64,000 nt of DNA from assembly GCA_021414005.1 (NCBI GenBank), contig JAIOPH010000036.1:62001-126000 (forward strand), given 5' to 3'. The notes beneath the pieces are model-generated. The model was given only the letters and a program-made list of their open reading frames with translations, was not told the DNA's origin and did no database searches. Origin of the DNA: Chthoniobacter sp. GTDB taxonomy: Bacteria; Verrucomicrobiota; Verrucomicrobiia; Chthoniobacterales; Chthoniobacteraceae. Shown here in pieces: positions 1-9,125 of the stretch; position 1 is the stretch's first letter, and the number at the start of each line of letters is the position of its first letter. Both the position numbers and the translations under genes were made by a program.

Positions 1-542
1 TCTTTGCGGCGGTGGAGGACATTGATTTTTTCTGTCTTGGCGTTGAGGAAGACGACGAACTGGCGGTTGGACATTTCGATTTGCAGAACGGCTTCGTCCA
101 CGAACATCGGCTTCACCGGGTAACGCTCGGTTTTGATGACTTCGGGGACGTGGTCCTCGACTTCGGCGAAGGCTTCGTCGATGTGAAAAACCTGCTCGTC
201 AAAGTGCTGGACCTCGTGGCGGCGCGGGCGGTGGTTGCGCAGGATTTTGGTCTTGTACTTGCGCATTTGCCGGGCGATCTTCGAGATCACGCCATCGATG
301 GCGGCATACATGTCATCCGTTTCGTCGCTGGCTTCGATGGTGATGTGGTTGTTGCAGTGAAGGATGATTTCCGCGAAGTGCCGGTGCTTTTCCACATCGA
401 GGATGACCTGCGCGTCAATGATGCGCGGATAGTCGAGATGGAGCCCCTCGACCTTCTTGATGGCGTATTCCTTGATGGGCTCAGTGATGCTGACGTGGCG
501 GCCGGTGACTTTGATGGGGACGTTGACGTTGGCTGTTTGCAT
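1..542 (-). CDS. hpf: Ribosome hibernation promoting factor, long form (partial)
   Basis: Binds the small ribosomal subunit and promotes inactive 100S dimers in stationary phase (family knowledge). The reading frame starts at an ATG at 542 and runs off the left edge after about 180 codons. The N-terminal half has the S30AE pattern (VPIKVTGRHVSIT, then ILHCNNHITIEA, then DDMYAAIDGVISKIARQ). After a linker the C-terminal dimerisation domain is visible (KPMFVDEAVLQIEMSNR, then VVFLNAKTEKINVLHRRK). Having this second domain makes it the long HPF type. Only a few C-terminal residues should be missing. It is the last visible gene of the kdsA-lptCAB cluster, 27 bp after lptB, an order that resembles lpt-hpf clusters of other Gram-negatives. 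Confidence 0.9.
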   Translation of the reverse strand, partial: MQTANVNVPIKVTGRHVSITEPIKEYAIKKVEGLHLDYPRIIDAQVILDVEKHRHFAEIILHCNNHITIEASDETDDMYAAIDGVISKIARQMRKYKTKILRNHRPRRHEVQHFDEQVFHIDEAFAEVEDHVPEVIKTERYPVKPMFVDEAVLQIEMSNRQFVVFLNAKTEKINVLHRRK

Positions 543-569
543 GTTGGTTTTGGGTTATGGGTTTCGCAG

Positions 570-1328
570 TTACATCTGAAAGCCTTCGCCGAGATAGACA
601 CGGCGGGCGATGGGGTCGTTGATGAGAAATTCCTTGGTCCCCTGCGTGACGACTTTTCCCTCGGAGATGAGGTAGGCGCGGTCCACGATGTTGAGGGTTT
701 CGCGGACGTTGTGGTCGGTGATGAGGATGCCGAGGCCGGCGTCGCGGAGGTTCGAGACGATCTGCTGCACGTCGGCCACGGCGATGGGATCGACGCCGCT
801 AAATGGCTCGTCGAGCATGAGCAGGCTGGGCTTGGTGACGAGCGAGCGGGCGATGGTGAGGCGGCGCTTTTCGCCACCGGAAAGGGTGAGCGCGGTCTGC
901 TTCGCCACATGCTCGATGCCGAACTGATGGAGCAGTTCGTCGCAGCGGTGCCGCCGCTCTCGCTTGTTCAGCGCCTGAGTTTCGAGGATGGCCATGATGT
1001 TATCCTCGACAGTCATTTTGCGAAAGATGGACTCCTCCTGCGGGAGGTAGCCCATGCCCATGCGGGCACGCCGGTACATGGGCAATTTCGTGACTTCGCT
1101 GTTTTCAAAGATCACCTTGCCGCCGTTGGGCTGCACGAGGCCCACGATCATGTAAAAGCTCGTCGTTTTCCCCGCGCCGTTGGGCCCAAGGAGGCCGACG
1201 ATTTCGCCGCGGCGGCAGTTGATGTCCACGCCATTCACGACCGCGCGCCCACCGTAGATTTTGACGAGCTTTTCGGTGCGGACGATTTCCTGACCGGGAC
1301 CGGCGGGTGGAGAGTCGGTGGAGATCAC
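570..1328 (-). CDS. lptB: LPS export ABC transporter ATP-binding protein LptB
   Basis: Cytoplasmic ATPase that powers LPS extraction from the inner membrane with LptFG (family knowledge). The 252 residues are full length for the family. They show Walker A GPNGAGKT near residue 48, the Q-loop region GYLPQEESIFRKMTVEDN, the signature LSGGEKRR, Walker B LLMLDEPFSGVDP and the H-loop ITDHNVRETL. The start codon is GTG and lies 6 bp after the lptA-like stop, so the genes are almost certainly co-transcribed. No lptF or lptG lies in the window. Confidence 0.95.
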   Translation of the reverse strand: MISTDSPPAGPGQEIVRTEKLVKIYGGRAVVNGVDINCRRGEIVGLLGPNGAGKTTSFYMIVGLVQPNGGKVIFENSEVTKLPMYRRARMGMGYLPQEESIFRKMTVEDNIMAILETQALNKRERRHRCDELLHQFGIEHVAKQTALTLSGGEKRRLTIARSLVTKPSLLMLDEPFSGVDPIAVADVQQIVSNLRDAGLGILITDHNVRETLNIVDRAYLISEGKVVTQGTKEFLINDPIARRVYLGEGFQM

Positions 1329-1334
1329 GCTGGT

Positions 1335-2048
1335 TTAGAGTCCGCCACCTTTGTCCACGATGATCGTCTTATGCGGACCTTTGGCGCGCATGTGGCCGTC
1401 ACGATTCAGGGTCATCACGGTGCTGGCGGCCGTCGCTACGACGCGATTGATACCCTGTTGGATCTCCGGCGATCCGGTGAGAACGATGTCGCCAGTCACG
1501 GCATCGTAGGTCGCCCGATCGGCCTCACCCGCCGAGTGCTGGATGGTACCGTCGGCATCCTTCTTGTCCTGCGTGATGACCACGCGGTTGCCCGCGTTTG
1601 CCTCGGCCACGGCGCGCTGCAAGCCGCCGCCCTTGGCCTTGGCGGGTGCGGCGGGTTTGGGTGCCTTCGGGTCAGCCTTCTCGGCGGTCTTGAGATGGGC
1701 AGTGAGCCGATCGCACTTCACGTTAAATTCCGGGTCCTTCACCTCGACCTCGCTGATGAACACCGCCTGGCTCGTCCTCTGGTCAAAGGTCGCTTCCAGC
1801 GCGGAAATCTCCGTCGGGCCTTTGTCCTTCTTCAGCGGTGCGGGTGCCGGTGCAGGCGCTTCGGGCGCGGCATTGCCGTCGCCGACCGTCACGGCGGCCG
1901 GGGCACCTTTGAAAGTGGGCGTCCGTCCGCTCACGGCCTCGACCGCCCGGTGCAGTTCCTCCTGCGAGAGCGGCGGCTTGGCGGGCTTCTGCGCGTGGAC
2001 GGACGCCGCGGAAAGGGCGAGGAACAGGAGGATGGTCGGTTGGTTCAC
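1335..2048 (-). CDS. lptA: LptA/OstA-like periplasmic LPS transport protein
   Basis: Probable periplasmic bridge protein of LPS export. The 237-residue product starts with GTG and a Sec signal peptide (ILLFLALSAASVHA). A Pro/Ala/Lys-rich stretch follows, then OstA-like beta-strand repeats: ISALEATFDQRTSQAVF, FNVKCDRLTAHLK, and further on ATYDAVTGDIVLTG and ASTVMTLNRDG. The start overlaps the stop of the lptC-like gene by 4 bp (GTGA), and lptB follows after 6 bp. The low-complexity linkers are longer than in enterobacterial LptA. The assignment rests on the OstA strand pattern plus gene order. Confidence 0.8.
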   Translation of the reverse strand: MNQPTILLFLALSAASVHAQKPAKPPLSQEELHRAVEAVSGRTPTFKGAPAAVTVGDGNAAPEAPAPAPAPLKKDKGPTEISALEATFDQRTSQAVFISEVEVKDPEFNVKCDRLTAHLKTAEKADPKAPKPAAPAKAKGGGLQRAVAEANAGNRVVITQDKKDADGTIQHSAGEADRATYDAVTGDIVLTGSPEIQQGINRVVATAASTVMTLNRDGHMRAKGPHKTIIVDKGGGL

Positions 2049-2629
2049 GGGACTTTGGGCTCAGGCACGGCGGCCAGTTCTTCTTGGATATTGTAAATCA
2101 GCATCTTCACGCCGCCACCAAGAGTTCCCTGACGGGTCTTCATGTTGAACTCCATGGTCTCACCAGTGATCTCAAAATCCTCGCGTTTGATGACCACATG
2201 CTTCTTCGTCGAAATCACGTTCGTGTTCACGTTCAGCTCGGATTTCGGGAGGTCGATGATCATCTCCGACTCACCGGCGTCGTCGAACGTCTCGACCTGC
2301 GTCTCCAGCATCCCGATGTGCTCGTCATCGATCCGCGAGGCCACGCCAATGGTGAAGATCATCTGCTTTTTTCCGTCGCCGTCGAAGTACGGGATCTTCA
2401 GCCCCTTGGCGTCGTGTTCTTTGGAAACGGGGATGTCCATCTTGCCGGTCTCTTTCGGCTGACCATCCTTTCCGGACTTCTTTTTGCCCGCCTTCTCGTC
2501 GGATTTTTTCTTGTCCTTGGCCTTCGCTTTATCGTCGCCGCTTTTCTGCGCCCAACCGCCTGCCGCCAGTACTCCGAAGGCGACGAGCGTGACCAGCAGG
2601 CCGACGGGAGTTTTACGAAACGAGCGCAT
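2045..2629 (-). CDS. LptC-like / OstA-fold periplasmic protein
   Basis: A 194-residue secreted protein with a signal peptide (VGLLVTLVAFGVLAAGGWA), then a highly charged Lys/Asp linker at about residues 30-70. Beta-rich OstA-like segments follow: LKIPYFDGDGKKQMIF, SELNVNTNVISTKKHVVI and MEFNMKTRQGTLGGGVKM. Its place between kdsA and lptA suggests the LptC role of holding LptA at the inner membrane. The sequence is divergent, so it could instead be a second LptA-type protein. The start overlaps the end of kdsA by 17 bp and the stop overlaps the lptA start. Confidence 0.6.
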   Translation of the reverse strand: MRSFRKTPVGLLVTLVAFGVLAAGGWAQKSGDDKAKAKDKKKSDEKAGKKKSGKDGQPKETGKMDIPVSKEHDAKGLKIPYFDGDGKKQMIFTIGVASRIDDEHIGMLETQVETFDDAGESEMIIDLPKSELNVNTNVISTKKHVVIKREDFEITGETMEFNMKTRQGTLGGGVKMLIYNIQEELAAVPEPKVP

Positions 2630-3434
2630 GAATTTGCTGCAATTGTTTCAGCAGCGCGGGGAGTTGCGCGAGCGGAATCTGGTTCGGCCCATCGGACAAT
2701 GCCCGGCTTGGGTCTTCGTGGGTTTCGATGAAAATGCCGTCGCAGCCGGCCGCCGCCGCGGCGCGCGCCAGCACCGGCGCAAGCACGCCGTCGCCGCCGG
2801 TCTTGTCCCCTGCCCCGCCGGGCCGCTGCACGGAATGCGTGGCGTCGAAAATGATGCGATAGCCAGCCTCACGGACCCAATACAACGAGCGCATGTCCGC
2901 CACGAGATTGTTGTAGCCAAAGGTGGTGCCGCGCTCGGTGAAAAAGAACTGGTCATTGCCAAAGGCGACGAGCTTCTCCGCGATGTTGCGCAGATCCCAC
3001 GGCGCGAGGAATTGCCCCTTTTTTACATTCACCACGCGCCGGGTCTCCGCCGCCGCCTGAATGAGATCGGTCTGCCGGCAAAGGAAGGCCGGGATTTGCA
3101 AAATATCGATCCACTCCGCCGCCACCACGCAGTCCGCGGGCGAGTGGACATCCGTGGTCACGGGCACGCCGAGGTCGCGTCCGATCTCGCCGAGCAGGCG
3201 GCAACCAGCCGCCGCACTGATCCCGCGAAACGATTTTCCGGATGTGCGGTTGGCCTTGTCATAGCTCGCCTTGAAAACGAACTGCGCACCGGCCTCGGCG
3301 CACATCGTTTTCAGCGCGCGCGCCATGCGCCAGACAAACTCCTCCGACTCGATCACGCACGGACCGAGGATGAAAAGTGGTTCGGTTCCGCCGAGCTGGC
3401 AGCCGCCGATGGAGATGACTGGAGCAGTCACCAA
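2613..3434 (-). CDS. kdsA: 3-deoxy-8-phosphooctulonate synthase (Kdo-8-P synthase)
   Basis: Condenses phosphoenolpyruvate with arabinose 5-phosphate to form Kdo-8-phosphate for lipid A-core synthesis. About 270 residues, the usual family length. Visible motifs are LFILGPCVIES, FKASYDKANRTS, FRGISAAAGCRLL, PVTTDVHSPADC, DILQIPAFLCRQTDL, NVKKGQFLAPWD, IFDATHSVQRPGG and FIETHEDPSRALSDGPNQI. The start is not ATG: TTG at 3434 directly follows the DUF1844 stop. GTG at 3431 is also possible and has GGAG eight bases upstream. It is followed by the lptC-like gene, giving a Kdo and LPS-export operon. Confidence 0.95.
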   Translation of the reverse strand: MVTAPVISIGGCQLGGTEPLFILGPCVIESEEFVWRMARALKTMCAEAGAQFVFKASYDKANRTSGKSFRGISAAAGCRLLGEIGRDLGVPVTTDVHSPADCVVAAEWIDILQIPAFLCRQTDLIQAAAETRRVVNVKKGQFLAPWDLRNIAEKLVAFGNDQFFFTERGTTFGYNNLVADMRSLYWVREAGYRIIFDATHSVQRPGGAGDKTGGDGVLAPVLARAAAAAGCDGIFIETHEDPSRALSDGPNQIPLAQLPALLKQLQQIHALVS

Positions 3435-3878
3435 CTAGGCTCCGTAGCTCTTGGTGAAACGCTTCCGCCCTTCCTCCTCCACCGGCGCGGACGACGCGGG
3501 CGGGGGCTCGGGTGTGACGATCGGCGCAGGTGCAGGTGCAGCAGCGGACGGGGCGGCGGGCGGCGGGGCGAGCGATTCGCCGGGATGGAAGCCCTCGGTG
3601 CGCGAGGCCACGTCCATGAACGCCGCTTCGAGCTGCGTCAGCGCGCTATCCAGCACTTTGGCTTCGTCGGCATTGAGATTGCCGTGGGTCTTCGCGGCGA
3701 TGACCGCGAGTTGGTCGATGAACATCTTCGCGAGCGGCAGATTCACCTCGGGTTGCCCGCCGCGCGGGTTTGGGATTTGCCCCATAAACAGCGCGGCGTT
3801 CTGCGCCTGCATCATCACGAACTCGATGAAAATCTGCGTCATCTCGCCCGCCTCGGTATGTGTTTGAACTTCAGCCAT
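3435..3878 (-). CDS. DUF1844 domain protein
   Basis: A 147-residue cytoplasmic protein of unknown function. The N-terminal 90 residues match the DUF1844 pattern: a helix with FIEFVMMQAQNAALFMGQIPNP, then LPLAKMFIDQLAVIAAKTHGNL and LDSALTQLEAAFMDVA. The C-terminal third is Pro/Ala-rich and probably disordered, ending KRFTKSYGA. It is the first gene of the kdsA-lpt-hpf cluster and abuts the kdsA start with no spacer. No catalytic residues are evident. Confidence 0.8.
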   Translation of the reverse strand: MAEVQTHTEAGEMTQIFIEFVMMQAQNAALFMGQIPNPRGGQPEVNLPLAKMFIDQLAVIAAKTHGNLNADEAKVLDSALTQLEAAFMDVASRTEGFHPGESLAPPPAAPSAAAPAPAPIVTPEPPPASSAPVEEEGRKRFTKSYGA

Positions 3879-3944
3879 GCACCGACCCTACCCGCCCCAC
3901 TGCCGCGCGGCGAAAGGAATTTTCGCCGCACCCTTTTTCTTTGC

Positions 3945-4523
3945 TCAAAGCTGCGGCTCGATCACATCGCGCAGCTTCATCATCCCGCGGCGGATGCGCG
4001 CCTTTACTGTGCCGAGCGGCTCGCCGAGACGCTCGGCGATCTCCGTCTGGGTCAGCCCGGAAAAGAACGCCAGTTCGATCGCCTGCCGCTGGTCGGGCGA
4101 AAGTTTGCGGATCGCCGCGCGCACCATCGCCCCGCTTTCCATCCCCTCCACCGCCTCCACGGAACTCCGGTCATCGAACTGCTCGAAAGTCAGCGCCTCC
4201 TTTTCCACCGCATCCTGCAGCCGGTGCCGGCGCTGGATCGCGCGCAGCCGGTCGATGGCTTTATTGCGCGTCAGCGTCACGGCCCACGTTAGCGGCTTGC
4301 CGCGTTCCGGGTCGTAGAGTGGGGCCTTTTCCCAAATCTGGATGAACACATCCTGAAGCACGTCCTCGGCGGCTTCCTGATTGTTGAGCACGCGGTAGGC
4401 GACGGAAAAAAGGACGCCGGAAAGACGGTCATACAGTTCCTCGAAACAACGCCGGTCACCCGCGGCCACGCGCCGAAGCAGCTCGATCTCGGCTTCGCAA
4501 TCAATGGTGGAATCAGGCTCCAT
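3945..4523 (-). CDS. RNA polymerase sigma factor, ECF type
   Basis: A 192-residue sigma-70 family protein with regions 2 and 4 only. Region 2 contains FEELYDRLSGVLFSVAYRVL, AAEDVLQDVFIQIWEKA and RGKPLTWAVTLTRNKAIDRLR. Region 4 contains LSPDQRQAIELAFFSGLTQTEIAERL and GTVKARIRRGMMKLRD. The pattern is closest to SigK-like ECF factors. No anti-sigma gene lies beside it: upstream is hemL and downstream the DUF1844 gene, so its stimulus cannot be read from context. The start is an ATG 62 bp after hemL. Confidence 0.9.
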   Translation of the reverse strand: MEPDSTIDCEAEIELLRRVAAGDRRCFEELYDRLSGVLFSVAYRVLNNQEAAEDVLQDVFIQIWEKAPLYDPERGKPLTWAVTLTRNKAIDRLRAIQRRHRLQDAVEKEALTFEQFDDRSSVEAVEGMESGAMVRAAIRKLSPDQRQAIELAFFSGLTQTEIAERLGEPLGTVKARIRRGMMKLRDVIEPQL

Positions 4524-4585
4524 ACGTCATACGTGGAGATACCCGCACGACCCGCGCGATGGGAAGCCCGGATCGCGCGAGACAC

Positions 4586-5869
4586 TCACGCGAGCAGCGC
4601 TTCCACCGCCACGGACGCGGTCCTCGCGAGATCGTCCGGGCTGTGGGCCAGCGAGAGAAATCCCGCCTCGAACTGCGACGGCGCAAAATAAATGCCGCCC
4701 TCCAGACACACGTGGAAGTAGCGGGCGAAAGCCGCTTTGTCCGAGCGCTGGGCGTCGGCGAGATTCCAAACTTCGCCGCTGGTAAAGTAGAGGCAGAACA
4801 TCGAGCCGATGCGCTGGAACACGTAATCGCGCCCCGCCTTTTCCAGCGCGAAACGCACGCCACTTTCAAACTCCGCGCCGCGTTCCTCCAATTGCGCCCA
4901 ACCGTTCACGCGCTCCATTTCGCGCAACTGCGCGAGGCCCGCCGCCATCGCCAGCGGATTCCCGGAGAGCGTGCCGGCCTGATACACCGGGCCGTCGGGC
5001 GAGAGCCGGTCCATGATCTCCGCGCTGCCGCCGAACGCGCCGACCGGTAGCCCGCCGCCGATTACCTTGCCGAGCGCGGTGAGATCGGGCGGGATGCCGC
5101 AGCGCTCCTGGTAGCCACCGCGCGCGAGGCGGAAGCCGGTCATCACCTCGTCAAAAATGAGCACCGCGCCGTACTGCGAGCACTGCTGGCGGAGAACTTC
5201 GAGGAAACCTTCGCGCGGCAGGTAGAGCCCCGCGTTGGCCGGCACCGGCTCCACGATGACCGCCGCGATTTGGCTGCCCTGCGCCATGAAGAGCGAACGC
5301 AGCGCGGTCACGTCGTTGAAGGGCAGCGTCAGCGTCAGCTCGGCGAACGCCTTCGGCACGCCCGCACTGTCCGGCTGGCCGTGCGTGAGCGCGCCGCTGC
5401 CGGCTTTCACGAGGAGTGCGTCCACGTGACCGTGGTAGCAGCCCTCGAATTTCACAATGAGATCGCGCCCCGTGAACCCGCGCGCCAGCCGAATGCAGGA
5501 CATGGTGGCCTAGGTGCCGCTGTTGACCATACGCACCTTTTCGATCGAGGGCACCCAAGCGCAAATCGTCCGCGCCATCTCGATCTCGTACGGGTTCGGG
5601 ATGCCGAAGCTCACCCCACGGCTCGCGGCGTCGGTGATCGCGTCGCGCACCACTTTGGGCGCATGCCCGAGGATGGCCGGGCCCCACGTGCCGACGTAGT
5701 CGATGAGTTCGTTGCCATCCACATCCCAGATGTGGGCGCCCTCCGCGCGCTCGACGAAAAACGGCTCGCCGCCCACGCCGCGAAACGCGCGCACCGGCGA
5801 GTTCACCCCGCCGGGAATGTAACGGCGGGCTTCGGCAAAGGCGGCGGCGGACTTGGTATGGGAGCGCAT
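4586..5869 (-). pseudogene. hemL: Glutamate-1-semialdehyde 2,1-aminomutase, interrupted by in-frame TAG
   Basis: HemL is a PLP enzyme that makes 5-aminolevulinate in the C5 tetrapyrrole pathway. The frame spans 428 codons and is otherwise intact: ARRYIPGGVNSPVRAF, DYVGTWGPAILGHA, FEGCYHGHVD, LIFDEVMTGFR and the PLP-lysine region LGKVIGGGLPVGAFGG. Codon 120 (5510-5512) is TAG within SGT-stop-ATM. The family has SGTEATM there, so one G-to-T change of GAG explains it. The frame is unchanged on both sides. It is either a real nonsense mutation or a base error. No second hemL is visible here. An ATG at 5503 could not restore the missing N-terminal third. Confidence 0.85.
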
Positions 5870-6022
5870 GGCGGCGCGATTGTAAGTTGGAAAACGAAGG
5901 GCGGAAGGCGGAAGTGTGAGCGAACAAAAGTCCCGGGCGCGATCACCGGAAGCTGTTTTTTCAACGGGCTAGACCAGCGGGCGCGGGCCTGCTCTACTGC
6001 GCGGGCTTTTCCATAAATCAAC

Positions 6023-7276
<1,254 letters not shown>

Positions 7277-7293
7277 GCTGCGGAGCCCCGCCC

Positions 7294-8727
7294 ATGAACG
7301 AGTTCCCCACCATTTGGCAACGCAAGACCATGTGGAGCGCGCTCGCGGCGCTCGCCGTAGTCACCATCGGTGCCATTTCCGTGGGGCTCGTCTGGCTGGT
7401 CTCGACGGTCATCGGCTTACTCCAGCCCATCCTGATTCCTTTCGCCATCGCTGGCGTCATGGCGTATTTGCTGGAACCGGTCGTCGCCAAGATCGCCTCG
7501 TGGGGCACTTCTCGGCAGCGCGCCGTTATTTCCGTTTTCGCGCTAGTCACCGTCGTCCTCGCCGGACTCATGCTCTGGATCATCCCAGCGATTTGGATGC
7601 AGACCGGACGCCTCGTTCAACGGATCCCCACCTACCGTGATGCGATCGTGCTTAAAGTCGGCCAATTCAACGCGTGGACCCGCTCGCTCGAAAAAAAATA
7701 CGGCGTGCAAATCATGCCGCAGATTCCCGAGAGGGTGGAAAATCCACTGGCCCCGCTGGACAAGGCACCCGAAACCAAGCCGCCCGTCGAGCCTCCGGCC
7801 ATTCCTCTTGGTCAGGTAGGTCCGAGCAGTGCAGGGGCGTCGGTAACCGTGCCCACGACCCCTCCCGCGGCCGCCGTGGCGGTCGATAAAGCGCCGGACT
7901 CCGTGTTCGATCTGCAAGGCTTCCTCAAAGCCGACTGGGTGCAGACAACTCTGGGTGTCGTTTTCGAGAAAACCAAAAGCGTCTTCGGCAAAAGCATCGG
8001 CGGCTTTCTCGGCGTCTTTGGCTTTCTGCTCTCGATGATCATCGTCCCCATCTATCTTTACTACTTCCTCATCGAGTCGCGGAACATCGCGCAATCATGG
8101 GGCGACTACCTGCCGCTGCGGGCGTCGGAGTTCAAAGACGAAGTCGTCGCCGCCTTCAACGAAATCAACGGCTACCTCATCGCTTTCTTTCGTGGGCAAC
8201 TACTTGTAAGTCTGATCAATGGCACAGCCACAGGCATCCTGCTGATGGCCGTGGGTTTGGATTTTGGGCTGCTCATCGGACTGATGCTTTGCTTTCTCGG
8301 CATCATTCCGTATCTCGGCATCATCCTCTGCTGGATTCCCGCCGTCATCATCGCCTCGGTACAGGGGGGCGTAGGCACTTGGATTCCCAGCGAACATTGG
8401 TGGGTTTTCCCGCTCGTGGTGACGTTGATTTTCGTGGTCGTGCAGCAAATTGACGGACTCTTCATTACTCCGAAAATCGTTGGCGAATCCGTCGGCCTGC
8501 ACCCGATGACGGTCATGGCGTCGGTCTTTTTCTGGAGCTTGCTCATCGGCGGACTGCTCGGGGCTATCGTAGCAGTGCCGCTTACCGCGACGATCAAGGT
8601 GCTCCTGCGACGCTACGTCTGGCAGCGCACCCTATTTCCCAATACGGCGATGGCCACGGAAGAAACCGTGGCCATCCAGCAGGCGCAGAAACCAGACAAG
8701 CCTGCGGCCACTCCCTCCAGCCCATGA
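7294..8727 (+). CDS. AI-2E family transporter (PerM-like permease)
   Basis: A 477-residue integral membrane protein of the former UPF0118 family. Members export varied small molecules or act as Na+/H+ antiporters, so the substrate cannot be named. The N-terminal part has hydrophobic helices (VVTIGAISVGLVWLVSTVIG; LIPFAIAGVMAYLLEPVV; VISVFALVTVVLAGLMLW). A soluble insert of about 110 residues rich in Pro/Ala follows. The C-terminal helix bundle contains the family patterns GQLLVSLINGTATGILL, GIIPYLGIILCW, QIDGLFITPKIVGESVGLHP and GGLLGAIVAVPLTATIKVLL. It overlaps the next small gene by ATGA. Confidence 0.9.
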   Translation: MNEFPTIWQRKTMWSALAALAVVTIGAISVGLVWLVSTVIGLLQPILIPFAIAGVMAYLLEPVVAKIASWGTSRQRAVISVFALVTVVLAGLMLWIIPAIWMQTGRLVQRIPTYRDAIVLKVGQFNAWTRSLEKKYGVQIMPQIPERVENPLAPLDKAPETKPPVEPPAIPLGQVGPSSAGASVTVPTTPPAAAVAVDKAPDSVFDLQGFLKADWVQTTLGVVFEKTKSVFGKSIGGFLGVFGFLLSMIIVPIYLYYFLIESRNIAQSWGDYLPLRASEFKDEVVAAFNEINGYLIAFFRGQLLVSLINGTATGILLMAVGLDFGLLIGLMLCFLGIIPYLGIILCWIPAVIIASVQGGVGTWIPSEHWWVFPLVVTLIFVVVQQIDGLFITPKIVGESVGLHPMTVMASVFFWSLLIGGLLGAIVAVPLTATIKVLLRRYVWQRTLFPNTAMATEETVAIQQAQKPDKPAATPSSP

Positions 8728-9095
8728 AGCCGGTTCCGCCGCGAGTCGTGGTCCCGAGTACGACGAAACGCGACGCCTGTATTGCCATCATCGCCGGGTT
8801 GCTCGTGCTGGCCTTTCTCGGCTACGGCATCATGCAGATGGGCAGGCCCGGGAAGAGCAACGAACTAACCGGCATCATCGTCGCCAAGGAATTCACCCCG
8901 CAGAAAGAGCGGCAGATCACTTTCTCCGGGCGAAAGCTCAAGAGCGCGCGGGAAACGGATGGCGAGTATGTCTGCAAGGTCCGCGTCGCACCGCAAAACC
9001 GTATCTATGACGTGCCGGTGGAGAAGGACACCTTTGAGGCCAGGAAAGTCGGCGACAAGCTGACCTTCCTTCGCCCGGAGTCAGAGCAGGAATAA
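8724..9095 (+). CDS. Hypothetical single-span membrane protein
   Basis: A 123-residue product of unknown function. One hydrophobic helix near residues 18-38 (ACIAIIAGLLVLAFLGYGIM) is followed by a small charged domain of about 80 residues with predicted beta strands (LTGIIVAKEFTPQKERQITF, DGEYVCKVRVAPQNRIYDV). The start overlaps the permease stop by 4 bp, so translation is probably coupled. I do not recognise the family. A membrane-anchored accessory to the permease is one possibility, on context only. Confidence 0.7.
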   Translation: MKPVPPRVVVPSTTKRDACIAIIAGLLVLAFLGYGIMQMGRPGKSNELTGIIVAKEFTPQKERQITFSGRKLKSARETDGEYVCKVRVAPQNRIYDVPVEKDTFEARKVGDKLTFLRPESEQE

Positions 9096-9125
9096 CTCCC
9101 GACCCCCGCGCCACCCGCCTTCGAC

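Noticed and set aside
12..2096. A 694-codon plus-strand open frame across the lpt-hpf cluster
   Set aside because: It is antisense to five recognisable genes, shows no domain of its own, and is explained by high GC and codon bias.
2484..4292. A 602-codon plus-strand open frame over kdsA and the sigma factor
   Set aside because: Antisense shadow with Arg/His-rich low-complexity sequence; the minus-strand genes have clear motifs.
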